A stretch of 64,000 nucleotides of DNA from Microplitis mediator (Eukaryota > Arthropoda > Insecta > Hymenoptera > Braconidae), in the NCBI RefSeq assembly GCF_029852145.1, contig NC_079977.1, forward strand, positions 12,458,640-12,522,639. The letters are read 5' to 3'. The position numbers were made by a program, and so were the translations under genes. Shown one piece after another: positions 36,720 through 46,528 of this stretch. The stretch's first letter is position 1. Each line of letters opens with the position of its first letter. The notes under the pieces are model-generated. The model was not told the origin of the DNA. It worked only from the letters and a program-made list of their open reading frames with translations, and made no database searches.

Positions 36720-37232
36720 CCACTGTGATTCATTTCACTCCACAACATAGTAGAATATATTTTATTCGTAATGGATTAATCAAATATCTGTAAGTTAACG
36801 ATCATTAGTTTTTATGATATTGAAAACGTTATAAAAATATAAAAATTAATCTTGGATTCTTCGGACTTACAGTATATCAAATTCAAATGATATAAAAATG
36901 AATTTATTAATGAATAACTTAAAATAATAAGGACTCAAATTTCAAAAGCATACTTTTTATCAATACCTGATAAGGATAATTTTAAAAATATATTTGTAAT
37001 CTATAAATTCTCGTATAAGCATAAACTTAGAATAATTAAGTATGAATTTTTTATTAATAGAAAATATAAAAAACATCGTTTTAAAAGTTATAATTCTAAT
37101 AAATAACAAATACTCAATAGGCAATGATTTAAAAAATTGCATTAAAATCACGATTCACTGATGAAAGCATAGAAATAAAATTTAATAAGAGTCATTTAGG
37201 AAGAATGACAGGTAATACAAAACAAATTTTTA
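36720..37232. other. AT-rich segment of unknown origin
   Basis: Begins CACTGTGATTCATTTCACTC, with AATCACGATTCACTG near 37144 as a possible inverted partner, so it may be a small element of about 440 bp. No ORF of note. Confidence 0.3.
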
Positions 37233-38018
37233 ACTTCCCGCTAAGAAAATTGTAAATTTTCAAAAATTCGGGAAGTTATTGGTTTCAGTCCGATTTACGA
37301 AAATCGAATTTTCATCAGATGTCGACGTTTTGAGGTCCTAGGAAGCTATTCTGACTAATTTCACGATGATGTCTGAGTGTATGTACGTACGTATGTAAAT
37401 ACCTGTATCTTTTGAACGGATGAACCGATTTTGAACTTTAAGGTGTCATTCGACGCGGCTTGTTAATATCTTGAAGGTGTAAGAAAATTGAGCTTGATCG
37501 GTAGGGCTCGTTCAGAGATATTCCAAAAATAAAATTTTTTCAAAAATGTTTTTTTTGGATAACTTTTAATGTGCTTGATGGATTGATTCCAAAATGGACT
37601 GGGCTCTAGAGCTTTATAAGCCGCGTCGAATGCCACCTCAACCATCAAAATCGGTTTATTTGTTCAAGAGAAACCGTTGTCGAAAGAATTAAAAAAAAAA
37701 AATTTTTTTTATTTCTTCTGAAATATCTCAAAAACGACTCAATAAATTGAATTCAAAATTTGATCAGTTTTAGAACTTGATAAAACGCGTCGATTGCCAC
37801 CTCAACCATCAACATCGGTTCATTCGTTTGAGAGATATCGTTGGAGAAAAAATGGTGAAAAACGTTTTTTTTTTCGAAAACAACAGCATACAAACGTATT
37901 TTCGAGCTCGAAGAGCTTGAAAATGTATTCACAATAATGTTTTCGAGGTTCTTGAGCTCGAAAACAGCGGGAAGTTTTGGGGCTGGCCCGCAGGGTCAAC
38001 TGACAGACCGATTTTTTT
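37233..38018. repeat. ACTTCCCGC interspersed repeat, copy 2
   Basis: 786 bp, colinear with 26116-26892. Ends GTTTTGGGGCTGGCCCGC then a T run. It lies in the centre of the CACGGG element. Confidence 0.8.
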
Positions 38019-38573
38019 GTATTATATTTTTTATATATATATTTATTTTAAATTATATATATTATAATTGCACGCCTCGATTTTTAATTATATATGTAAA
38101 TATTTTTAATTATATATATAAATATTTTTAATTATATATATTATTATTTATAATGTTTTATAATATTATTTATAATATTAAATACACTGACACAAGTTGA
38201 GGATACCCACAGAATGGAGTAAAAAAGTTGTAGGTGGCGCTGTTATTTTCTTCTTTCCATCATTTTACCACACATTGGAGTAGATTGTACAAGTAATCTG
38301 GTATTGTATACTCCAAAAATAGTAACAGTTACCAATTCATATAAAATTGTGTGGTTCCCAAAACCACAAAATAAGTATTTTATACTTCATTGAGTAGTTG
38401 TGGAAACTACATAGTTTTACCACATTACAGTAGTAAGCAGAACTCCTATAGTAGTAAAATATCACGCACACTGTGGCTTATGTTACTATAGTTGTCATTG
38501 CGGCGACCACAAAGTGTAGTAAAATTTTAACTAGTTTGGTGTGGTAAATTCTACTCCAGCATTTTTTCCCGTG

Positions 38574-39075
38574 TATTGATAAAGTTATTTTTCTTTTAAT
38601 ATTTGTTATGTACAAATAAACGCTGATGCCTCGAGTAAATTCTCGAGACGTGCAGCTGCACAAATACCTATTTTGTTCTAAGATAACTTTTGTTCATAGA
38701 TAAGTGACTCATTTGTTAGTAACAAAAACGGAGAAAGCGTGAGAACGGAGCATGAATCATTCGAGAATATTCTTTACCTCGAGCCACCCCTCTATATCGA
38801 ACGATGCGCGGGCCTGATGCCCAAGTGCCTCGTATTGATAAGAAACTTACTCTAGTTTTTCTCGATCAAGAGAAGACAGTCTGAAATATAGAATCATCGA
38901 GAGCAGTCAGGCTCAATATTAGAAACTCAACTTCGTTCTCGCCCCTTTTGAAATTATTGTGAAGAGTACATTAACAATTTTATAAATTAATTCAATTGTA
39001 TATTTTCAAATCATTCAGAACTATTCATTTATTATTGAATAAATCGGATTAATATATATTAAGAAATATATCTTT
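38574..39075. other. Possible LTR remnant
   Basis: Contains CTCGAG-rich text (TCGAGTAAATTCTCGAGACG), mixed base composition and a late AATAAATCGG that could be a polyA signal. With the primer-binding site at 42359 downstream, it may be the LTR of the retrotransposon that received the insertions between. The LTR ends are not certain. Confidence 0.3.
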
Positions 39076-39079
39076 TCAA

Positions 39080-39480
39080 ACAACCAGTTTATTACAACTA
39101 CCGAATGGTGGCTGTTCCCTTGCGGTATTAAAAACATTCTGGATACACTCTGGAAATATTCTAGTAACACGATGCAACCATACGGACTCCAGAGTATTTC
39201 CAGAATGGTTTAGTGCCCTTTTCTGAGAGTGAACCCAGAGTATTTCCAGAGCGGATACGGAGTAAATCCAAAGTGTTTCCAGAAAGTATCCAGAGTGGAT
39301 ACATACTGACACCTCTATGCATCCACATTGAATGCAAACTGATACTAAAGTGTTTCCAGAATGTTTCCAGAGTGGAATCAGAGTGAATACATACTCAAAC
39401 CAGAGGGTATTCAGAGTAAATGAATACTGAAAAAAAAAAAATTCACCGAAATATATTATTTTAAGAATATTCAAGAACAT
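39080..39480. repeat. TTTCCAGAGTGGATAC word repeat
   Basis: Words such as GTATTTCCAGAG, AGTGTTTCCAGAA and CCAGAGTGGATACA repeat about 15 times over 350 bp. The 134-codon minus-strand frame over it is a product of the repeat. Termini unclear. Confidence 0.6.
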
Positions 39481-39715
39481 TTATTGAATACAAAAATCAA
39501 TTTTTTTTTCTTTACCTGAAACGTATTTTATGTTTCTGGATTGTAAAAACAATTTTTTTAAGAAAACAAAAATATTTGACATTATTGTCTCAATGTAATA
39601 TAGCATCTACTATATGACCATCGAAACAGGCACTTGTCACTCTGTCAAATAACAGAGAAGTACCCGTGCCAGAATTATTTTTAAGTATAGAATATAAGAA
39701 CTCGGAAACACCTAT

Positions 39716-39904
39716 CTAACCAGGAACAGGACAATAATAAGTTGGGCGCGATCTAGTGGCGAGCACTGAACTACTTCCACTGCTGCTTAGCACCGGTGAC
39801 TTTCTCCTCCTTCGCATATATCTTCTCCCAGCAAATTTTTCTCTTAAGTCTTTCACATTAAAACCCGGGTCAAAGCTGTCAAAACTTTCATTAACTGTCG
39901 ACAT
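39716..39904 (-). CDS. Small hypothetical protein or first exon
   Basis: 62 codons starting MSTVNESFDSFDPGF, followed by GRRYMRRRRKSP, then a Ser-rich stretch and RPTYYCPVPG. Mixed base composition unlike its AT-rich surroundings and a balanced amino-acid make-up suggest real coding sequence. CCTG|GTTAGA at its end could be a 5' splice site, making this an N-terminal exon of a transposon gene. I recognise no family. Confidence 0.3.
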   Translation of the reverse strand: MSTVNESFDSFDPGFNVKDLREKFAGRRYMRRRRKSPVLSSSGSSSVLATRSRPTYYCPVPG

Positions 39905-40369
39905 TTTTAAACAAAAGACACTAAATAAATAGTAAACAAAACATAATCAATTCTGTAACTTAATATATTTTTTATAAATATTGCCCATAAATAAAAATAT
40001 TACAAATCCATAATATAATCTAGTTTAGTCCTTGCAGATTTTCAGAACTAAAATTTTTTAAAGTTCAAGAATTAATCTAGTTTTGTCTGCCCGTAATGCA
40101 ATTGTTTTTTACAACAACGGATCAAAAACAGCTTAAAAAATTTATAAAACATCAAAAACAGATCAAATAATTAATTAATTAATAATTAATTTTTACTTGT
40201 TGAAAGTTCACATAAAAACCCTGATTATATCTAAACTGAAACCCCCGGATTTTTTTTTACTTCTTGGAGCTATTCTTGAAAGGGTTTAGAAAGGATCACC
40301 GTTAGAAAAATGAAAAAATTTCAATTTTTTACTTCTTTATTAACAATCTAAAGCATTAAAAAATAAAAA
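39905..40369. other. AT-rich spacer
   Basis: Long A/T runs, no gene, no clear repeat unit. Confidence 0.4.
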
Positions 40370-41486
40370 ACGTGAATAAAGCAATCAAGAAAATTTATTT
40401 TTTTGTTTTTTTATTGCTAAAAGCTATACAACAATAATTTAAAAAAAAATTTTACTTGCATTATTTAAATAATTGTTATAAACAAATTCTTTGTTAATAA
40501 GATTTAATAAAATTTTTTTTTTGGGATAAAAATACTTAATGAAAATAACAATTTTTAAGAAAACAATTGTTTCTTAAAGAATGTTTTTTATTGCTAAAAA
40601 GTGAATTTGCTAATTAACAATTTTCTTGTATTTATTAAAAAGTATTCATAAAAATTACTTTTATTCATAATTCATTAACAAATTGAGTTAGAGCTTCGGT
40701 TACAACCCTCGCAGATTTGAATCACGGTGGAAACACGGTGGGTTTGTTCCATTTTACCACTGTGATTACGCGGTGTATCCACCGTGATTACACGGTGGCT
40801 TGACCACCGTGTATACACGGTGTTTCCACTGTGATTACGCGGTGGAAACACCGTGGAAACACGGTGGTAAAATAGCACAAAGCCACCGTGGAATCACGGT
40901 GGATACACAGCGTAATCACAGTGGGAACACCGTGTATACACAGTGGTCAAGCCACCGCGTAATCACGGTGGATACACCGCGTAATCACAGTGGATACACT
41001 GTGTATACCCGGTGGTGAAATGGAACAAACCCACCGTGTAACCCCAGTGGATCCACGATGCTTACACTTTCACGGTGTTCCCACCGTGATTCAAATCTGC
41101 GAGAGAAGCTCAATTTGTTTAATGATTAATGGATAATAAAAAAGACTTGAAGTGTTGTAGTTGTGGTTCCTTAAAAAAAATTGTGGTTCCTTAATATCAA
41201 TATTGAGTAAAAAAAAAAATTGTTAATTAGCAAATGCGCTGTTTAGCAAAAAAAATTTTTTTTAAGAAACGATTTTTTTCTTAAAAATCCTTATTTTCAT
41301 TAAACGTTTTTTTCCCAAAACAAAATTTTATTAAACCTAATTAGCAATGTGTTTGTTTATAACAATTATTTAAACAATGCAAGTAAAAATTTTTTTCAAA
41401 TTATTGTTATGTAGCTTTCAGCAATAAAAAAACAAAATAATCAAAAAAATAAATTTTCTTGATTGCTTTATTTACGGACGTAACAA
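40370..41486. repeat. Palindromic AT-rich arms around the CCACCGTG element
   Basis: GCAATCAAGAAAATTTATTT at 40380 is mirrored by AAATAAATTTTCTTGATTGC ending about 41466. Further matches run inward: TTAATTAGCAA near 41215, and AATTGAG with AGCTTC close to the insert. The arms are about 330 bp, and the 396-bp GC-richer element lies at their centre. Confidence 0.7.
40708..41103. mobile_element. MITE of CACGGTGG words
   Basis: TIR CTCGCAGATTTGAATCACGG and its inverse. The whole body is words such as CACGGTGGATACACCGCG, AATCACAGTGG and CCACCGTGTATACACGG in both orientations. ORFs across it are repeat products. Confidence 0.85.
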
Positions 41487-42337
41487 CCCGGGAAAAAATG
41501 ATCAGACCTGACCATGCCTGTTCATGTATGATTAGGCCTGAAATTAGACATGATCAGGCCCGGTCATACTTGTCCATGCCTGTTCATGTCTGAAGCGTTG
41601 AATACACTCAGGCCTGATCATGCATGTTCATGTATGATTAGGCCTGAAATTAGACATGATCAGGCCTAATCATACCTGTACATGCCTGTTCATGTCTGTT
41701 CATGCCTGAAGCGTTGAATACACTCAGGCCTGATCATACCTGTCCATGCCTGTTCATGCCTGGTCATGTCTGAAGCGTTAAATACGCTCATGCCTGATTA
41801 TACCTGTCCATGCCTGGTCATGTCTGTTCATGCCTGTTCATGTCTGAAGCGTTAAATACGCTCAGGCCTGATCATACCTGTCCATGCCTGTTCATGTCTG
41901 TTCATGGCTGTTCATGTCTGCTCATAGATCTAAAATTTTGTTGACCAAGAATCTATCACGTATAAGATTTTTATTACTTGAAGTTCATACGAAACTTACT
42001 TTTCAGCTAAATCTCTTAGGTCAGTGGGTAGCGAGTTATACTTTCGAGCGCAAGGTCCACGGTTCAAATCCTGCACACGCCCGAATTTTTTATTTTTTTT
42101 ATTTTTATAGCAATAATTATATACATGTATAATTGAATATAGTTATACATAATTATATATAATTATATAGGGCCATTTTTATATATAATTTTTTTACCCG
42201 GATGGGCATGAACAGACATGAACATACCTGATCAGACCTGAACATGCCTGATCAGGCCTGGTCATTTTTCATGTCTGATCAGGCCTGAAGACTCATGCCT
42301 GTTCATGTCTGATCAGGTCTGATCATTTTTTCTCGGG
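41487..42337. mobile_element. CCCGGG-ended element, sister of 11762-12549
   Basis: Left CCCGGGAAAAAATGATCAG, right TTTTTTCTCGGG (one mismatch). AA lies on both sides (ACAA and AACTTA), a likely 2-bp duplication. Left word array, tRNA-like module, right inverted array, almost the same as at 11762. Confidence 0.88.
42008..42083 (+). pseudogene. tRNA-derived Pol III module (copy 3)
   Basis: TCTTAGGTCAGTGGGTAGCG with GGTTCAAATCCTGCACACGC. Same spacing and the same downstream T run as copy 2. Differs from copy 2 by only a few bases. Confidence 0.65.
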
Positions 42338-42358
42338 AACTTATTATATAATTAAAAT

Positions 42359-42376
42359 TGGTGGCAGCGACGGATT
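42359..42376 (+). promoter_or_regulatory. Primer-binding site of an LTR retrotransposon, split by an insertion
   Basis: TGGTGGCAGCGACGGATT here is followed, across the 17.6-kb element and one TT copy, by CGAAC at 59989. The joined text is the complement of a tRNA 3' end (TTCGAATCC of the T arm, acceptor strand, CCA). A primer-binding site starting TGG right after an LTR is the expected form. No pol gene of this element remains in the window. Confidence 0.55.
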
Positions 42377-42399
42377 CCCGCATGAAAAAACTTTATATG

Positions 42400-42972
42400 T
42401 GTTCAGTCAAGACCCAATTCGCTACCACTTGAGAACGCCGAGCCTCACCAATAGGTCAGCAGCACTATCGCCATTTAAATAAACGCGCGAGATCTTGGCC
42501 AATGAGAGAATTCCATCATTTGAATAATTAGTTCCAACTTTGAATAAAAGAGTTGCGACATGAAACGCACTCATTGGCTCAAGATCTCAACGAGCTACGT
42601 GGATTTTCGCTATTGGCTGAAATTTCGTCAGCGTCGGCTATTAATTTTCTTATTGGTCTACCGCTCTGACGTCATAAAGAAACCGTTGTGAGCTTTCACT
42701 TTACGACGTTTCCTCATTAATTCACAACGTGCTCTTCAAAAGTTCACCTCGTGTTCTAAAACCGCTTTGTTTTCTAAACGCTTTCTTGAGTTATTAAACT
42801 AAATCTTGTGCTGAATTATATTCAATACTTAGTCAGTATATCAAGGCTGCTATTTATTGGATATAAATAAATTGTCATCCGCTACTAATAAATTACTTAA
42901 AGTAATTTCCGTGAGTTTAACCGCAAACTACCACGTGTTGCTTTTATACGTGCTTATTGCGTTGCATTCGCT
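42400..42972 (+). repeat. Left LTR portion, plus orientation
   Basis: U3 start TGTTCAGTCAAGACCC through AGTATATCAAGGCTGC, shared in RC form with the solo LTR near 13280, to TTGCATTCGCT. The stretch 42400-42429 is mirrored by 43030-43059. CGCT words lie on the plus strand here, opposite to the interior. Confidence 0.8.
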
Positions 42973-45900
42973 CTCGCGTCTATATTATCGTTGTTCGGCG
43001 TTCTGAAGTATGTTGTATCGGCGTTCTGAAGTGGTAGCGAATTGGGTCTTGACTGAACATTCTCCCCAGCGCTGGCGACGGTGTCGACAGGATTGTCATC
43101 TGGAGAGTGAACTGGCAGCACGCACAGTTTAGCGATTGGTCGAACAAGTTCAGTTGTAGCGGTCTTCAGGGTGACTACTCGAGTCAACCCATCTCGTCCT
43201 GGATGTAATGCGAGTACTCTAGCGAGTGGCCATTTTGATGGTGGGAACCTCTCATCAGTCAGCAGGACTAATAAGCCTACTTTGATGATATTAGATGGAT
43301 GATGCCACTTTGATATTGATTGGTGTCGTTGTAAGTACTCAGACGACCATCTTGTCCAAAATGTCTGGAACATTTGTTGTAATTGTTGCCAGCGTGACAA
43401 CGTAGCGGTATTGTTTTCCAGTAGCGAAGGTCCTGACACAGCGATTAGAGGTTCACCGATGAGAAAGTGTCCAGGAGTCAAAGCGGTTAAGTCTGCAGGA
43501 TCTTCGGATAGCGGAGCGATCGGTCTTGAATTGAGCACAGCTTCAATCTGTGTTAGCACTGTAGCGAGTTGGTCGTAAGTCAATAGCGATTCACCAATAG
43601 TTGGAATGAGATGGAACTTGAATGACTTGACGGCTGCTTCTCACTCGCCACCAAAGTGGGGAGCACTTGGCGGGTTGAACTTCCAGTCTGTGCCATCTGT
43701 AGCGAGTAAATACTGAAGTTCCCGTAGCTGTCTCGATCCTGCTGCAAATTCTTTCTTTAGCGTAGCGTCTGCTCCTACAAAATTTGTACCACAGTCCGAG
43801 TATAGGGTACTGCAGGCGCCTCTCCTACTAGTAAATCTTCTGAATGCTGCGACGAAAGCGTCAGTAGAATAATCGGTGACAATTTCAATGTGTATAGCGG
43901 AGGTAGCGAGACATACAAAAACAGCGATCCAACCTTTATAGGTTTTCGCACCTCGACCTTGAAATGTCTTCAGTGTTACTGGCCCAGCGTAGTCTATTCC
44001 CGTGTGTAAGAATGCTTTCGATGGTCTTACACGAGCGGATGGCAATTGTCCCATTAGTTGTTGTGCACGAACACCTCTATGTCTCGTGCACACGACGCAG
44101 CGAAGAATGTGAGACCTGACTGGAACACGCCCACCTTCTATCCAGACAGATCTCCGTAGATCAGCGAGAGTCAATTGAGTTCCCCCATGGAATGTTTTTT
44201 GGTGCGAATGTTCTATGAGTAGCGTACTTAAGCGTGATGATCGTGGTAAAATAGCGGGATTTTTTTTATCATCATCCAGTAGCGAATTCTTCAAGCGACC
44301 GCCGACTCTGAGTACTTCATTGTAGTCGACGTAGGGAATCAATTTAGCGAGACGATGATTTTGATGTAGCGAATCACCATCCTTCAGTAGTTTCAGCTCT
44401 TGCGAATAATACTGACTTTGCGTATACTTGATCAGCAAAATCTTAGCGAGTTCCAGGTCAACTGTAGAGAGTGGTGTGGCCAGTGTGAGCTCCATTCTTG
44501 GTATTGAAATTGGTTTCAGTGGTGCAACTTGTGTTTTGGCACACACTAGCGAAATATTGGAGCTTCCTGTAGCGTCAGTAACCTTTAAGTAGACGACAGC
44601 AGCCATAGCGAGTTGAGAAGCGTCAGAGAATCCATGTAATTCAATCGATACACCAGTTCTTACATGATTCCAGCGAGGTATCTGAATCTTCGAGATCTGA
44701 TGTAGTTCATCTCGAAACAAATTCCACTCTTGAAGAAGCAACGGTGATAGCGTAGCATCCCAATCGAAGTTCTGCAGCCATAGCTTCTGCATGAACATCT
44801 TGGCTCTTACGATGATAGGTGCCAAAAACCCAAGCGGGTCGAACAAGCGAGCAATTTCAGATAAAATTGTGCGTTTAGTAGTTGGAGATGCTTCTGGTAG
44901 CGAATTACCGAATTGGAATTTATCTTAAGTAGAATTCCAGGTTAACCCGAGCACTTTTACTGTAGTATCCCCAAGTTCTCGTGGTGTATCTTCTTGGGTT
45001 TCCACTGGAGCGACTTGAGACAATAATTCGGTTGAATTACTTGCCCATTTTGCAAGCGGAAAGCATCCTGCGGCACACATATTTTTTGTATCGAGAGCAA
45101 CTTGAATTGCCTCAGCGAGTTCGTCTGCGCCTCCATAGATGTCATCAACGTAGCGAGTGTTTGCCAGCGGTTCAACAGCTTTCGGAAATTTATTTCCTTC
45201 ATCTTCAGCGAGTTGTAAAAGTGCTCTTCCAGCGAGATATGGAGCTGATGTGGTTCCATAAGTAACCGTAGCGAGTGCAAATACTATTGGGATGTCATCC
45301 TCGTCAAACCAGAGTATGCACTGTAGATGATGATCTTCCTTGTCAACTGCAATCTGACGAAACATCTTAGTTACGTCAGTAGCGAATAGATAGCGGTGAC
45401 AGCGAATGCGAATCAGTACATCACTGATGTCAACTTGAATCTTGGGGCCCACATGGAGTATCTCGTTAATTGATACGCCTGATGTCGTTTTCCATGATCC
45501 ATTGAATACCACCCTGAGCTTGGTGGTGGTGCTCTGTTCTTTAAGAACCCCATGATGAGGCAACATGTAGCTGTTTGGTAGTAAATCCTTTAATTTTACG
45601 CGTCTCATGTGTCCCAAGTCTTCATATTCTTTCAAGAAGTCAGTGTAGTATAACTTCTTGTAGATTAGATCATTATCCAGACGTTTGCGAAGACGTAGTA
45701 AAGCGTATTGTGCAGCTCGTAGCGAGTCACCCAGTTGACTTGGAGAAGATTTAAGCGGCAAGCGAACGACATATCGACCATCAGTCTGTCTGTAGTGTGT
45801 ATTGACAAAGTGTTGTTCATACTTTTCTTCATCTTCATTGTAGTGTATAGCGAATTCTGTCTGTGGTTCTTCTTGGTACCAAAACTTGCTCAGCAAGTCT

Positions 45901-46465
45901 TGTAATTGATCATCAGCAGTGACATGATGACCATAAGCTGTCAATTTAGATGTAGCGGTGTCCACAGATCCATAGATGATCCAGCCAAGCGTCGTTGACT
46001 GAGCGATTGGGTCATTGTTATTACCCTTCCTTATCTTAGCGTTGATTATGTGTGCAGCTGGTGCTGCACCCAGAATGATGTCAATAGGTCGAGATGTTAA
46101 GAAGTCCGGATCAGCGAGTTGTAGACCTTTTATATGCGGCCATTTCTTGTTGGTTAGCGTGAATGACGGTAAGTTCACCGTCAATAGAGCAAGCACATGA
46201 GCTTGGATAGTAATAGAAGCGGAACTATGTAGCGAATGCAGCGACACCTGGCATGATCCAAGTGAGTGTCCAGCTGACACATTACCAATCCCTCGTAATG
46301 GTATAGCTGCCTTGTTTAGCGGTATATCCAACTTCTTAATTAGCGAATGCGTCACAAAGGATAGCTCCGATCCTTGATCAATTAGGACACGTGCAGTACA
46401 TGTACTTCCTGATAGCGAATTCAACTTAACGAGCGCGGTAGCGAGTAATACATTAAGCGAATGAG
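42954..46465 (-). pseudogene. BEL/Pao pol: protease, RT, RNase H, integrase
   Basis: Order on the minus strand: aspartic protease (RVLIDQGSELSFV); reverse transcriptase (LPHHGVLKE, RVVFNGSW, YLFATDVTKMFRQI, ANTRYVDDIYGG); RNase H start (FSDASQLAMAAVVY, ISIPRMEL); integrase (CVVCTRH finger, FLHTGIDYAGP, TLYSDCGTNFVGA, PHFGGE); and a C-terminal DUF5641-like part (ALTPGHFLIGEPL, PLARVLALHPGRDG). Defects: stop TAA at about 44925 before DKFQFG; TGA at 43641 where Trp of GGxWE is expected, just before the catalytic Glu; and RNase H shortened, since IPRMELTLATPLSTV runs at once into LELAKILLIKYTQ. The 3' end overlaps the LTR. All parts share one frame with gag, so it was a single polyprotein. Confidence 0.88.
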
Positions 46466-46528
46466 CTGAAAGCAGACTAGGTTAGCGAATTCAAAACAAA
46501 AGTTAACAAAATTGGAACTATTTGTTAC
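46466..46528 (-). other. Predicted 63-nt intron between gag and pol
   Basis: On the minus strand: donor CACAAG|GTAACA, branch-like CGCTAACC, pyrimidine-rich CTGCTTTCAG|CT. Four in-frame stops fall within these 63 nt, while the frame is open for over a thousand bases on both sides. Removal keeps the phase (63 = 3 x 21) and joins PPQ to AHSLNVLLATAL, which matches the usual BEL start of protease. Unspliced RNA would give Gag alone, spliced RNA Gag-Pol. Confidence 0.65.

Larger units (their letters stand above)
31693..38573. mobile_element. CACGGG-ended word-repeat element, deeply nested
   Basis: The right end, read inward, is CACGGGAAAAAATGCTGGAG. At left CACGGG plus an A run (31693) is cut by the AATCTACCT copy C, after which ATGCTGGAGTAGAATTTACC resumes at 35085. 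Arms 35085-35608 and 38043-38573 are inverted copies with words like GTAGTAAAATATCAC and ACCACAAAGTGTAGTAAAAT. Insertions inside: copy C with palindrome P2, palindrome P4, a 510-bp unknown, and the ACTTCCCGC repeat. Own size about 1.1 kb. Confidence 0.8.

Noticed and set aside
39076..39480. 134-codon minus ORF
   Set aside because: Codes only for the TTTCCAGAGTGGATAC words.
40675..41018. ORFs with HRVITVDTPRNHSG repeats
   Set aside because: Product of the CACGGTGG word MITE.
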